Shown here: piece after piece, positions 7,107 to 15,820 of the stretch
Position numbering within the stretch: the stretch's first letter is position 1
Layout: each line of letters begins with the position of its first letter
DNA from: a virus
Reading direction: 5' to 3' (one strand)
Length of the DNA: 39,679 nt
IMG/VR virus record: IMGVR_UViG_3300022926_000043
Location: 1-39,679 of that record
The notes under the pieces: generated by a model
Seen by the model: only the letters and a program-made list of their open reading frames with translations
What the model was told of the DNA's origin: nothing
The model's database searches: none
Program-made: the position numbers and the translations under genes

Positions 7107-9074
7107 ATGGCATTTCAAGTATCCCCTGGCGTGCAAGTCAATGAGGTTGATCTTACTAATGTTGTTCCTGCTGTTGCTACATCAATCGGTGCGATTGCTG
7201 GCCACTTTACTACTGGCCCAGTATCACAAATCACCGCAATTGGTTCAGAGCAAGAGTTGGTAGCAATTTTTGGTAAACCAACATCAGACAACTATGAAAC
7301 ATGGTTTACAGCCGCCAACTTCTTGCAATACAGTAATGCATTGCGTGTTGTTCGTGCCGACATGGCAGGATCAAAGAACGCAACAGCAGACGGCACTGGA
7401 TTGCAAATTAACAATGATGATGTATATAATGCAAATTATGCTGGTGGGCAGGGTTCTGTAGGTGAGTGGGCTGCAAAGTTCCCAGGCGCTTATGGTAACG
7501 CTCTCGCAGTATCAATTTGTTCAAACGCAACTGCATATGAACAAACTGCTTCATCTACAGTAGATGGTGCTCATATCGTAGGTGCAACAACCCTTGCAGT
7601 TACATCTGGTGCAGACTTTAATGTTGGTGATATCATTTACCTTCAAGAAGCAGACGGACAACAGTATGAAGTTACTGCAATTGCAGTCAACAACCTTACC
7701 ATTCGTCAATTAGATGTTGCTAGTGGTGGTGGACTAAAATCTGCAATGGCTGGTGGCGAAGCAATTCGCAGACGTTGGAGATTCTACGACTTGTTTGATG
7801 GTGCTCCTGGCACATCAACATGGGCCGCAGACAAAAATATCTCAGCAGATGAAATGCACATTGTAGTGTATGACGCAACTGGTGGTATCACTGGTTACGA
7901 CAACGATCTCGCTGGACAAAGAGGAACATCTGTAATCGAAACATATGGTTTCGTATCACAAGCTGCCTCTGCAAGAACCGCACAAGGTGGTTCAAACTTC
8001 TATCCAAATGTAGTCAATACTGGTTCCAGTTATGTTCGTTGGATGGATCACGATTCAACCTTGACAAATGCTGGAACAGACGTTGCATCTGGTAGTTCTT
8101 ATGCATCTACTGCTGGTAAAGCTGGTGTTCTTACAGACACACTAACTGGTGGTACAGATGGTACTGCAAGTCCACTTGCCGCTACAGTTGGTGAACTGGA
8201 TATTGCATATGATAAGTTCTCAGATGCAGACACAGTTGATATCAACCTAGTTATGGCTGGTAAATCACCAAACAGTACAGATGGTGTTACACATGCAACT
8301 AGCATTATCGACCTTTGCGAATTCCGTAAAGATTGCGTTGGTTTCATCTCACCTCGTAGAGCAGACGTTGTTGGTATTACAACAGGTGTTGCACAAACAA
8401 ATAATGTTGTTGGTTTCTTCAACAACCTTGCAAGTTCGTCTTATGCTGTATTCGATAGTGGATACAAGTATATGTACGACAAGTACAACGATGTATATCG
8501 TCATGTTCCATTGAACGGTGATATTGCTGGACTTGCTGCGAATACAGACAATGTTGCTGACCCTTGGTTCTCACCAGCTGGTTACAACAGAGGACAAATT
8601 CGTGGTGCAGTTAAACTAGCATACAACCCAACAAAGGCACAAAGGGATATCCTATATCCTGCTCGCATTAACCCTGTCTGCACATTCCCAGGCCAAGGTA
8701 CAGTTCTGTTTGGTGACAAAACTGCACTATCACGCCCAAGTGCATTCGACAGAATCAATGTTCGCAGATTGTTCCTTGTACTTGAGAAGGCAATTGCTAC
8801 TGCTGCTAAGTTCCAGTTGTTTGAGTTCAACGATGAGTTTACTCAAGCACAATTCCGTAACTTGGTGGAACCATTCTTGAGAGATGTTCAAGGACGTAGA
8901 GGTATCACTGACTTCTCAGTTGTTGCTGACGAAACAAATAACACTGGTGAAGTAATTGATAGAAATGAGTTTGTTGGAGACATCTATGTCAAACCAGCTC
9001 GTTCAATCAACTTCATTAGACTAAACTTCATTGCTGTTAGAACTGGTGTTTCTTTCAGTGAGATTGGCGGATAA
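7107..9074 (+). CDS. 18: Tail sheath protein, gp18
   Basis: 655 residues, close to T4 gp18 (659). The N-terminus (SPGVQVNEVDLT) is the characteristic start of contractile sheath subunits. The C-terminal part includes FVLLE-type and EFVGDIYVKPARSINFI elements that form the conserved sheath handshake region. The protein forms the contractile sleeve around the tail tube. A strong AAAGGAG ribosome binding site lies upstream, in the shared leader AAGGAGAAACA also used before gp23 and hsp20. It is followed 11 bases later by gp19, as in T4. Confidence 0.96.
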   Translation: MAFQVSPGVQVNEVDLTNVVPAVATSIGAIAGHFTTGPVSQITAIGSEQELVAIFGKPTSDNYETWFTAANFLQYSNALRVVRADMAGSKNATADGTGLQINNDDVYNANYAGGQGSVGEWAAKFPGAYGNALAVSICSNATAYEQTASSTVDGAHIVGATTLAVTSGADFNVGDIIYLQEADGQQYEVTAIAVNNLTIRQLDVASGGGLKSAMAGGEAIRRRWRFYDLFDGAPGTSTWAADKNISADEMHIVVYDATGGITGYDNDLAGQRGTSVIETYGFVSQAASARTAQGGSNFYPNVVNTGSSYVRWMDHDSTLTNAGTDVASGSSYASTAGKAGVLTDTLTGGTDGTASPLAATVGELDIAYDKFSDADTVDINLVMAGKSPNSTDGVTHATSIIDLCEFRKDCVGFISPRRADVVGITTGVAQTNNVVGFFNNLASSSYAVFDSGYKYMYDKYNDVYRHVPLNGDIAGLAANTDNVADPWFSPAGYNRGQIRGAVKLAYNPTKAQRDILYPARINPVCTFPGQGTVLFGDKTALSRPSAFDRINVRRLFLVLEKAIATAAKFQLFEFNDEFTQAQFRNLVEPFLRDVQGRRGITDFSVVADETNNTGEVIDRNEFVGDIYVKPARSINFIRLNFIAVRTGVSFSEIGG

Positions 9075-9085
9075 GGAGATAAGAA

Positions 9086-9610
9086 ATGGCTAGCATAGAC
9101 GATTTTAAATCAAACCTTATCGGTGGTGGTGCAAGAGCGAACCAGTATCGTGTCATTATGACAACACCCCCAGCAATCGCTACAGGTTTAGATATAGTAA
9201 GAACACAATATTTGGTTAAGGCAACATCGTTGCCTGGCCAGACAATTCCAGAGGTAACTGTAAACTTTAGAGGACGCCAATTGTTCCTCGCTGGTGACAG
9301 AACCTTTGAAACTTGGACAACAACAGTTATCAACGACACTGATTTCATGGTTCGTAACGCAATTGAGCGTTGGATGAATGGTATCAATGATCTTGAAGAG
9401 AATACAGGACTTGTCAATGTATCTGATTACACTGCTCAGTTGAGAGTAGAACAGTTGGATAGAGATGACAGAATTCTAAAGTCTTACACTCTAAGAAACT
9501 GTTGGCCGACTGTAGTTGCGCCAATTGAATTGTCATACGACACAGTAAGTGATATTGAATCCTTTGATGTAACTTGGAGATACACAAGTTTCTCCGCTAG
9601 TAACGTATAA
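9086..9610 (+). CDS. 19: Tail tube protein, gp19
   Basis: 174 residues, near T4 gp19 (163). The sequence shows the tube-protein pattern: N-terminal FKSNLIGGGARANQYRV, then KATSLPGQTIPEVTVNFRGR, a central WMNGINDLEENTG and the C-terminal beta strand FDVTWRYTSF. These subunits stack as hexameric rings forming the DNA conduit inside the sheath. AAGGAGAT supplies the ribosome binding site directly after the gp18 stop. Order and spacing match the T4 sheath-tube-portal series. Confidence 0.95.
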   Translation: MASIDDFKSNLIGGGARANQYRVIMTTPPAIATGLDIVRTQYLVKATSLPGQTIPEVTVNFRGRQLFLAGDRTFETWTTTVINDTDFMVRNAIERWMNGINDLEENTGLVNVSDYTAQLRVEQLDRDDRILKSYTLRNCWPTVVAPIELSYDTVSDIESFDVTWRYTSFSASNV

Positions 9611-9624
9611 TCCAGTTTTACAAA

Positions 9625-9640
9625 CCGACTAAATAGTTGG
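9625..9640 (+). promoter_or_regulatory. Hairpin containing a variant late-promoter sequence before the portal gene
   Basis: CCGACT and AGTTGG form a 6-bp stem (one G-T pair) with loop AAAT. The middle reads ACTAAATA, matching the late consensus at six of eight positions. It lies in the 53-base gap between gp19 and gp20. It could be a weak late promoter, an RNA processing hairpin, or both; the sequence alone does not decide. Confidence 0.35.
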
Positions 9641-9663
9641 GTAGAACTTAGGAGAATTATAGT

Positions 9664-11187
9664 ATGGCGGAACTTTTTGGTTTCAGAATCACAAGAGCGA
9701 ATCAGGGTGGGAGTGGTGATGGATTCACCTCTCCCTCTACTGATGACGGCACACTTGATATTGTATCAGGCGGTGGACATTATGCGTCTATCCTTGATAT
9801 GGATGGCCGTGATCGTAATGAACTTGACTTAATTCGCAGATATCGTGATATTGCACAACAACCAGAGTGTGACAGTGCAATTGAAGATATTGTAAATGAA
9901 GCGATTGTCTCTGATGAAAGAGATCAATCGGTATCTCTTTCCCTAGACAGACTTGACCTTTCTGCAAACATCAAATCGAAAATCAGAGATGAATTTGATG
10001 AAGTGTTGCGTTTGCTTGACTTTAATGCAAAAGGACATGATATCTTTAGACGTTGGTATGTTGACGGTAGACTTTATTATCATAAGATTATTGATAATAA
10101 AGCGCCTCGCAAAGGCCTTCAAGAACTTAGATATATTGACCCTCGCAAGATTAAAAAGGTAAGAGAACAAAGGAAAGAAGTAGACAAAAAAACAGGATTG
10201 GAAATTGTTCGTAAAGTTGATGATTTCTATCTGTACAATGAAAAAGGAATTGATCAGAATACTGGAACTTCTTCTGGTGTAAAGATTAGTCCTGATGCAG
10301 TTACATATTGTCCATCTGGTTTGGTGGATATGCATAAAGGTACAGTCCTTTCTCATTTAAATAAAGCAATCAAACCTGTAAATCAGTTGCGTATGATTGA
10401 AGATGCGTTGGTTATCTATCGTATCTCTCGTGCGCCTGAAAGACGTATTTTCTACATTGATGTTGGTAACTTGCCTAAAATTAAGGCAGAAGCTTATCTA
10501 AAAGATGTGATGAATCGTTATCGTAACAAGTTGGTGTATGATGCACGAACTGGTGAAATTCGTGACGATAGAAATCATATGTCAATGTTGGAAGATTTCT
10601 GGCTGCCTCGTAGAGAAGGTGGTAGAGGTACAGAAATCACAACCTTGCCTGGCGGTTCAAACCTTGGTGAGATTGATGATATCACATACTTCCAGAAAAA
10701 ACTATACCGTTCATTGAACGTACCAGTATCAAGACTTGCAGAAGAGACAGGGTTCTCTATTGGCCGTTCAGATAACATTACAAGAGATGAACTCAAATTC
10801 ACAAAGTTTGTACAAAGAATTCGTAAGAAATTTTCCGTTCTATTTGCAGACATTCTTAAAACACAACTTGTTCTTAAAGGTGTTATTGCACTGGAAGAAT
10901 GGGATAGTATTAAAGAACATGTTCAGTTTGATTTCCTTGCAGATGGTCACTTTACGGAACTCAAGAATGCAGAAATTCTTAGAGAACGTCTAGACATGCT
11001 TGGACAAATTGAATCTTATGTTGGTACATATTTCTCTAAAGAGTATGTTAAGAAACATATTCTTAGAATGAATGACGAACAAATTGAAGAAATTGAAAAT
11101 CAAATTAAAAATGAAGAAGGTGGTGAAATGGGTGGAGAAGATGATGGAATGTTTGCCCATAATGATCCATCAAAAGGAGATAAATAA
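9664..11187 (+). CDS. 20: Portal vertex protein, gp20
   Basis: 507 residues. It forms the dodecameric portal at the unique head vertex through which DNA enters and leaves, and it nucleates head assembly. Recognisable segments are the YRDIAQQPECDSAIEDIVNEAI region near residues 60-85, an RWYVDGRLYYHKI segment, APERRIFYIDVGNLP, and the C-terminal acidic Gly-rich tail (EEGGEMGGEDDG). It is slightly shorter than T4 gp20 (524). An AGGAG ribosome binding site is upstream and the stop overlaps the start of the gp67-like gene (TAATG). Intact. Confidence 0.96.
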   Translation: MAELFGFRITRANQGGSGDGFTSPSTDDGTLDIVSGGGHYASILDMDGRDRNELDLIRRYRDIAQQPECDSAIEDIVNEAIVSDERDQSVSLSLDRLDLSANIKSKIRDEFDEVLRLLDFNAKGHDIFRRWYVDGRLYYHKIIDNKAPRKGLQELRYIDPRKIKKVREQRKEVDKKTGLEIVRKVDDFYLYNEKGIDQNTGTSSGVKISPDAVTYCPSGLVDMHKGTVLSHLNKAIKPVNQLRMIEDALVIYRISRAPERRIFYIDVGNLPKIKAEAYLKDVMNRYRNKLVYDARTGEIRDDRNHMSMLEDFWLPRREGGRGTEITTLPGGSNLGEIDDITYFQKKLYRSLNVPVSRLAEETGFSIGRSDNITRDELKFTKFVQRIRKKFSVLFADILKTQLVLKGVIALEEWDSIKEHVQFDFLADGHFTELKNAEILRERLDMLGQIESYVGTYFSKEYVKKHILRMNDEQIEEIENQIKNEEGGEMGGEDDGMFAHNDPSKGDK

Positions 11188-11366
11188 TGAACACAGTAAG
11201 AGACTTTGTAGATTCTATTGCAACAGGTGACAACCTTGCCGCAGAAACACATTTTAATTCTGCACTTGCAGCCAAAGTTGGTGACGCACTAGAAACCAAA
11301 AGACAAGATGTTGCAAAAACATTTGTAACACATCACATCCCAGAGGTAGAAGAAGATAGTGAGTAA
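11187..11366 (+). CDS. 67: Prohead core protein, gp67-like (59 aa)
   Basis: A small gene beginning in the portal stop codon (TAATG). Translation gives MNTVRDFVDSIATGDN, then FNSALAAKVGDALETKR and an acidic end (EVEEDSE). Position between gp20 and gp21, small size and the ALAAKVGDALE segment agree with gp67 prohead core proteins of marine T4-like phages. These act inside the assembling head and are normally destroyed by the gp21 protease. Assignment depends on synteny plus this motif. Confidence 0.7.
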   Translation: MNTVRDFVDSIATGDNLAAETHFNSALAAKVGDALETKRQDVAKTFVTHHIPEVEEDSE

Positions 11367-11607
11367 GACTGTTTCTCAACTCAAACAAGAGTTACCAGAG
11401 AAAGATGAACACAAACAATCTAAGGAGTATAAGAAGTTATCTCCTAAGATGCGTAATGCTGTGGATGCTATTTTCAAGGAAATGGATGCGAAACCGTCAG
11501 ATTTCCTAAATACTTTTGACAAAACTATAAATAGTGTTTCAAAAGAGTTTAAAGTTCCGCCAAAGAAACTAATGGACTACTTTGAAACAGAAATGTTATC
11601 AATTTAG
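11359..11607 (+). CDS. 68: Prohead core protein, gp68-like (82 aa)
   Basis: Starts at a GTG overlapping the end of the gp67-like gene by 8 bases. The protein is charged and helical, with KEYKKLSPKMRNAVDAIFKEMD in its centre and a C-terminal KKLMDYFETEML. Size and position (between gp67 and gp21) agree with gp68, a minor prohead core component that influences head length in T4. No catalytic features are seen. The assignment is mostly from synteny, so it remains moderate. Confidence 0.55.
   Translation: MSKTVSQLKQELPEKDEHKQSKEYKKLSPKMRNAVDAIFKEMDAKPSDFLNTFDKTINSVSKEFKVPPKKLMDYFETEMLSI
11526..11533 (+). promoter_or_regulatory. Internal late-promoter-like TATAAATA
   Basis: Perfect TATAAATA inside the gp68-like gene, predicting initiation near 11539 and a leader of about 80 bases before the gene at 11618. 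It could boost the 11618 gene and gp21. Because it lies in coding sequence, chance occurrence is possible in this AT-rich genome. Confidence 0.4.
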
Positions 11608-11617
11608 GAAAAGAGCT

Positions 11618-11863
11618 ATGCAAGTAAAAGGAAATGCAACAGCACTATCTGGAACAACACAGTTTACAGATGCGACTGCTGTTTGGGTATTTAACACTGG
11701 AACTGCTGGTGCTGTGACTGTTAGAAATACTGCCGATGATGGGGATGTTGGAACTATCTATGTTGGTGCTGGTGCTGGCATTGTCATTCACTTGAGTATT
11801 GGTGAAGGCCTTCGTGGTGCAGCTGGTATGCAAGCCACGCAAATTACAGCGACAGGATATTAA
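11618..11863 (+). CDS. Small conserved head-region protein of unknown function (81 aa)
   Basis: The start is the ATG after AGGAAAAGAG; a longer in-frame start at 11582 overlaps the previous gene. The protein is rich in Gly, Ala, Thr and Val (VFNTGTAGAVTVRNT, then IYVGAGAGIVIHLSIGEGL), predicting a compact beta fold. It sits between gp68 and gp21, where marine T4-like phages often carry a small gene of this kind. The compact beta composition would fit a head-decoration or virion protein, but no family is firmly recognised and no function should be inferred beyond head-module membership. Confidence 0.55.
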   Translation: MQVKGNATALSGTTQFTDATAVWVFNTGTAGAVTVRNTADDGDVGTIYVGAGAGIVIHLSIGEGLRGAAGMQATQITATGY

Positions 11864-11867
11864 AACA

Positions 11868-12515
11868 ATGAAACTTATCGCAGAACAGATACAAGAAGTA
11901 GAATACATCACTGAAGAAAAAGACGGTGGTGGTAAAGAAATGAAAATCCGTGGCATCTTTATGCAAGCGGATCAAAAGAATCGTAACGGTAGAGTATATC
12001 CTTTTAATATTCTACAAAAAGAGGTAAACCGTTACAATAAAGAATTTGTTGCTGAAGGTCGTGCATTCGGGGAGCTGGGACATCCAGAAGGCCCTACTGT
12101 CAATCTTGACAGAGTATCGCACATGATTACAAAACTGGAAGCTGATGGAAAGAACTTTGTTGGTGAGGCGAAATTGCTCTCTACTCCAATGGGGGAAATT
12201 GCGAAAGCATTGATTAAAGACGGTGGTAAACTTGGTGTCTCTTCAAGAGGCATGGGTTCACTAGAGTCTAGAAGTGGTGCGAATTATGTGAAAGATGATT
12301 TTTATCTTGCCACTGCGGCAGATATTGTTGCAGACCCATCTGCACCTCAAGCCTTCGTTGAAGGTATCATGGAAGGTAAAGAATGGGTTTGGGATAATGG
12401 ATTACTCAAAGAAGTAGAAATCCAGAAAATCAAGGACGAAATCAATGAGGGTATAAGACGCCGAAACGATAAAGTTTCCGCACTTGCATTCGCAAAGTTT
12501 TTGTCAAAAATTTAA
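11868..12515 (+). CDS. 21: Prohead core protease, gp21
   Basis: 215 residues (T4 gp21: 212). This serine protease of the herpesvirus-assemblin-like fold matures the prohead by cleaving scaffold, core and capsid proteins. The likely catalytic histidine is in GELGHPEG (H72) and the serine in GVSSRG (S125/S126). A conserved Asp lies in VADPSAP (D156). The ATG 4 bases after the preceding stop is preferred over an earlier in-frame start at 11799. Its cleavage rule in T4 is [L/I]-x-E before a small residue, and such a site (FLGE/A) occurs in the gp23 N-terminus here. Confidence 0.93.
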   Translation: MKLIAEQIQEVEYITEEKDGGGKEMKIRGIFMQADQKNRNGRVYPFNILQKEVNRYNKEFVAEGRAFGELGHPEGPTVNLDRVSHMITKLEADGKNFVGEAKLLSTPMGEIAKALIKDGGKLGVSSRGMGSLESRSGANYVKDDFYLATAADIVADPSAPQAFVEGIMEGKEWVWDNGLLKEVEIQKIKDEINEGIRRRNDKVSALAFAKFLSKI

Positions 12516-12519
12516 TCAT

Positions 12520-12527
12520 TATAAATA
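12520..12527 (+). promoter_or_regulatory. Late promoter TATAAATA for the scaffold gene
   Basis: Perfect late consensus in the 44-base gap between gp21 and gp22. Initiation is expected near 12533, leaving a short leader with a CAAGGAG ribosome binding site before gp22. Confidence 0.75.
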
Positions 12528-12559
12528 TGTTAAGATAACAAACTCAAGGAGAAATCCCA

Positions 12560-13780
12560 ATGTCAGAACTAGACAAGACAATTGAGGAACTAGAAGCAGA
12601 AATCGCTGCGGAGCTTGAAGAAGCTGCACAGGATGCCCCTAAAAAGGGTGCTGCTAAAGGTGATTCAATGGAAAAAGTGGATGGTGAAGTTCAAGACACT
12701 GGTACTGCTGTTGTTACCCCAGATGAGAAGAAAGGTGCTGATGCTGCAAAAGCAATCAAACCTGTTAAAGATGCTCAGACTAAGGGTGCAAAAGATGCCG
12801 GTGGAGATACTGAACCAACTAAAATTCAAGAACCTCTTGCCGCTGGTGATCATGTAGATCACGATGGTGAAGAACTAGAAGAAGCTAAGATGACTAAAGA
12901 GATGATGAAGGCAGAAATGCAGAAGAAAATGGAAAGCATGAAAGCCCAAGATCTCAAGGCTGCATACGAAGCAATGTGTAACGGTGAAGGTTACGGTGCA
13001 ACAGAAGAAGATAAGTCAGTTGACGAATCTACTTTGGAAGACCGTCTTTCATCTGTAGATGTATCTGAAGATGTTTCTGCACTTACAGAAGGTGAAGAAC
13101 TATCTGAAGAATTTAAAGACAAGGCTGCTACAATTTTTGAAGCTGCTGTTAAATCTAAACTTCGTTCTGAAGTCGAAAGAATTGAAGAAGCAAAAGTTCA
13201 AGAAATCGCTGAAGAAATCAACAGAGTGCGTGATGAGTTGACTGAAAAGGTTGACGCATACATGAACTATGTCGTAGAAGAGTGGATGAAAGAAAACGAA
13301 ATTGCAATTGAACGTGGTCTCAAAGGCGAGATTGCTGAAGATTTCATTTCAGGTCTTAAATCACTTTTTGAAGAACATTACATTGATGTTCCAGACGAAA
13401 AGTATGACATTCTAGGAACTCAGTCTGAAAAGATTGACGAACTTGAAGCAAAACTCAACGAACAAATTGAAAAGACTGCTGCAATGAAAAAGCAGAATGA
13501 CCAATTGGTTCGTGAATCAGTCTTTGCAGAAGTCGCTTCTGACCTCGCCGACACAGAGGTAGAGAAGTTCAAGTCTCTTGCAGAAGATGTAGATTTTACT
13601 GATGAAGATTCTTTCAGAGGTAAACTCGACACGCTAAAGGAAAGTTATTTCCCCAAGGCAACCACTATCGCTGAATCTGTAGACTCTGAAACTGATGGTT
13701 CAGAGGCCTTCGATACAACTGGTGCAATGGCCGCTTACATGGCTGCGATCAGTAAAAATGTAAAGCGAGCCAAAAGCTAA
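12560..13780 (+). CDS. 22: Prohead core scaffold protein, gp22
   Basis: 406 residues, longer than T4 gp22 (269) but typical of marine relatives. It is strongly acidic and alanine/glutamate-rich, with long predicted coiled coils (ELEAEIAAELEEAA at the N-terminus, a helical region near 190-260, and IDELEAKLNEQIEKTAAMK near 290-310). The C-terminus contains GAMAAYMAAISKNVKRA, a conserved end of the family. It forms the internal core around which gp23 assembles and is then degraded by gp21. Its place between gp21 and gp23 confirms the call. Confidence 0.9.
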   Translation: MSELDKTIEELEAEIAAELEEAAQDAPKKGAAKGDSMEKVDGEVQDTGTAVVTPDEKKGADAAKAIKPVKDAQTKGAKDAGGDTEPTKIQEPLAAGDHVDHDGEELEEAKMTKEMMKAEMQKKMESMKAQDLKAAYEAMCNGEGYGATEEDKSVDESTLEDRLSSVDVSEDVSALTEGEELSEEFKDKAATIFEAAVKSKLRSEVERIEEAKVQEIAEEINRVRDELTEKVDAYMNYVVEEWMKENEIAIERGLKGEIAEDFISGLKSLFEEHYIDVPDEKYDILGTQSEKIDELEAKLNEQIEKTAAMKKQNDQLVRESVFAEVASDLADTEVEKFKSLAEDVDFTDEDSFRGKLDTLKESYFPKATTIAESVDSETDGSEAFDTTGAMAAYMAAISKNVKRAKS

Positions 13781-13817
13781 GGTTGCGGAAAGAAAATCAT
13801 TCCAAAATCATAGTTTT

Positions 13818-13825
13818 TATAAATA
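13818..13825 (+). promoter_or_regulatory. Late promoter TATAAATA for the major capsid gene
   Basis: Perfect late consensus 30 bases before the gp23 start. The predicted transcript begins near 13831 and carries the strong AAGGAGAAACA leader. The 75-base gp22-gp23 gap contains no visible terminator. Confidence 0.8.
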
Positions 13826-13855
13826 TTATTAGAAAACTCAATAAGGAGAAACAAA

Positions 13856-15139
13856 ATGTTCCAAACAGAACATCTACAGGAAAAGTGGCAGCCAGTCCTA
13901 GAGCATAACGATCTTCCAGAGATCAAAGACTCTTATAAGAAGGCTGTAACCACAGTTATCCTAGAAAACCAAGAAAAAGCACTTCGTGAAGATAGAGGTT
14001 TCCTCGGCGAAGCTGCGCCAACTAACGCAACTGGCGGTTCAGTTGACAATTGGGATCCAATTATGATTTCACTTGTTCGCCGTGCAATGCCAAACCTAAT
14101 TGCATATGATATTGCTGGTGTTCAGCCAATGACTGGCCCAACAGGACTTATCTTTGCAATGCGTTCACGTTACTCTTCGCAAACAGGCACAGAGTCAATG
14201 TTCAACGAAGCCGATACAGACTTCTCTGGTGCTGGAACTCATGCCGGTACTAACCCTGCTTTACTTAACGATTCACCAGCTGGTACTTATACTAGTGGTA
14301 CTGGTATGACAACTGCTGCTGCAGAAGCACTAGGTGATTCTGCAAGTAACTCTTTCGCAGAAATGGCGTTCTCAATCGAGAAACAAACCGTTACTGCAAA
14401 GTCTCGTGCTCTTAAAGCAGAATACACAATGGAACTTGCTCAGGATCTTAAAGCCATTCATGGTTTGGACGCTGAGACAGAACTTGCAAACATCCTTTCT
14501 GCTGAAATTCTTGCAGAAATCAACCGTGAAGTTATCCGTACAATCTATGTAACTTCTAAGAAGGGTGCTGCTGTCGATACTGCTAACGCTGGTATTTTCG
14601 ACATGGACGTTGACTCAAACGGCCGTTGGTCAGTTGAGAAGTTCAAAGGACTTATGTTCCAAGTTGAGAGAGATGCAAACGCAATCGCTCAAGATACTCG
14701 TAGAGGTAAAGGTAACGTAATTATCTGTTCTTCTGATGTTGCTTCTGCACTTCAGATGGCCGGTGTACTTGATTACACTCCTGCTCTTAACAACAACTTG
14801 AATGTTGACGATGCTGGTAACACATTTGCTGGTGTTCTTAACGGACGTTACAAAGTGTACATCGATCCATATTCAGCGAACTCTGCTGACAAGCAGTTCT
14901 ACGTTGTTGGTTATAAGGGCACATCACCTTATGACGCTGGTATCTTCTACTGCCCATATGTTCCACTACAGATGGTTCGTGCGGTTGGTGAGAACACATT
15001 CCAGCCAAAAATTGGATTTAAGACACGTTACGGTCTTACTGCTAACCCATTTGCAGAAGGTACAACTGCTGCTCTTGGTGCTCTTAACGCCAATGCAAAC
15101 ACTTACTACAGAAAAGTTCAAGTTACGAACATCATGTAA
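13856..15139 (+). CDS. 23: Major capsid protein, gp23
   Basis: 427 residues (T4: 521, marine homologues shorter). N-terminal helices (EHLQEKWQPVLEH) precede a likely gp21 cleavage site FLGE/A at residues 49-53, which would release a delta domain of about 52 residues. Typical HK97-fold gp23 segments follow: RRAMPNLIAYDIAGVQPM, then GLIFAMRSRYSSQ, and EAFS-like FAEMAFSIEKQTVTAKSRA near 170, with LKAEYTMELAQDLKAIHGL after it. It ends with a KPKIGFKTRYG-like segment. Strong late promoter, strong ribosome binding site and a downstream terminator suit its high expression. Confidence 0.97.
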   Translation: MFQTEHLQEKWQPVLEHNDLPEIKDSYKKAVTTVILENQEKALREDRGFLGEAAPTNATGGSVDNWDPIMISLVRRAMPNLIAYDIAGVQPMTGPTGLIFAMRSRYSSQTGTESMFNEADTDFSGAGTHAGTNPALLNDSPAGTYTSGTGMTTAAAEALGDSASNSFAEMAFSIEKQTVTAKSRALKAEYTMELAQDLKAIHGLDAETELANILSAEILAEINREVIRTIYVTSKKGAAVDTANAGIFDMDVDSNGRWSVEKFKGLMFQVERDANAIAQDTRRGKGNVIICSSDVASALQMAGVLDYTPALNNNLNVDDAGNTFAGVLNGRYKVYIDPYSANSADKQFYVVGYKGTSPYDAGIFYCPYVPLQMVRAVGENTFQPKIGFKTRYGLTANPFAEGTTAALGALNANANTYYRKVQVTNIM

Positions 15140-15167
15140 TAAGAGTTGCTATAAGCAACCAAAACTT

Positions 15168-15196
15168 AGGGGGAGCATTTTTGCTCCCCTTTTTTC
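15168..15196 (+). terminator. Rho-independent terminator after gp23
   Basis: GGGGAGC (15170-15176) pairs with GCTCCCC (15183-15189) around an ATTTTT loop, with an extra A-T and G-T pair at the base and a run of T residues immediately after. A small hairpin GTTGC/GCAAC at 15145-15159 lies just upstream. This is the strongest terminator in the window and isolates the capsid gene from the next late promoter. Confidence 0.92.
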
Positions 15197-15198
15197 TT

Positions 15199-15206
15199 TA
15201 TAAATA
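15199..15206 (+). promoter_or_regulatory. Late promoter TATAAATA after the gp23 terminator
   Basis: Perfect late consensus located directly behind the terminator's T run, predicting initiation near 15212. The gene start follows at 15225, with GGAAG as ribosome binding site. Confidence 0.8.
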
Positions 15207-15224
15207 CTATAAAGGAAGAATAAA

Positions 15225-15812
15225 ATGGTAGCATTTAATCCACTAAAGAGACAACCAGATACACTTGACTTTGCAAATGCAAGTCAGTTTAGGTTTCAAT
15301 TACTTAAAATTCCTAATACTGTGTATTTTACTACATCAGTAAACTTGCCAGGCATTGCGTTTTCTGGTGATGCGATTATGAACAGTAGATTTAAAGCTAT
15401 GCCGTTTATGGGTGACACTTTAGACTTTTCTCCAATGGAACTAACATTTAATGTTAGCGAAAGTCTTTCCAACTATCGTGAAATACACGATTGGATGACA
15501 GGTATTGGATTTCCAAAAGAAACAGACCAGTTCGCAAGTGCTATTAATGCAGAAAAAGATTTGAAGCCGGGTTCTGCCCCACCAACATCTAGAAGAGTTG
15601 GTGCGTCTACAGTCAATCCATCAAACCTTGTTTCTGACGGAACTCTTACTATTCTTTCAAACAAAAACAATCCAGTACTCAATGTAAATTTTAAAGCATT
15701 ATACCCAACATCACTTTCTGGATTACAGTTTAATACCCAAGGTACAGATACAGAACAACTTACTGCAACTGTTACTATGAATTATGATTTGTATGAGTTT
15801 GAAGTTTTATAA
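15225..15812 (+). CDS. Second tail-tube-fold protein (gp19/gp54-like; cyanophage gp3 position)
   Basis: 195 residues. FRFQLLKIPNTVYFTTSVNLPGI and the motif NYREIHDWMTGIGFPKE are typical of the T4 gp19-like tube family, especially the tube-initiator type (gp54), which has IHDWxxGIGFP. The C-terminal VTMNYDLYEFE is a tube-like closing strand. As I recall, marine T4-like genomes have a tail-completion protein annotated gp3 at this position after gp23. It is therefore a tail terminus or baseplate tube component; which of gp54 or gp3 it replaces cannot be decided from sequence alone. Confidence 0.65.
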   Translation: MVAFNPLKRQPDTLDFANASQFRFQLLKIPNTVYFTTSVNLPGIAFSGDAIMNSRFKAMPFMGDTLDFSPMELTFNVSESLSNYREIHDWMTGIGFPKETDQFASAINAEKDLKPGSAPPTSRRVGASTVNPSNLVSDGTLTILSNKNNPVLNVNFKALYPTSLSGLQFNTQGTDTEQLTATVTMNYDLYEFEVL

Positions 15813-15815
15813 ATA
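15808..15815 (+). promoter_or_regulatory. Late promoter TATAAATA driving the candidate structured RNA and uvsY
   Basis: Perfect late consensus overlapping the stop codon of the tube-like gene. With the T4 late geometry (last A at -6) the start site is base 15821, exactly the first base of the closing stem of the candidate RNA. Confidence 0.75.
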
Positions 15816-15820
15816 AGTAT

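Noticed and set aside
9943-10356. Reverse-strand open frame of 137 codons inside the portal gene
   Set aside because: It is antisense to conserved gp20 codons, has no ribosome binding site and no recognisable protein features.
15145-15159. Small hairpin GTTGC/GCAAC after gp23 as an independent terminator
   Set aside because: The stem is only 5 bp and lacks a T tract; the strong terminator 10 bases downstream explains the region.
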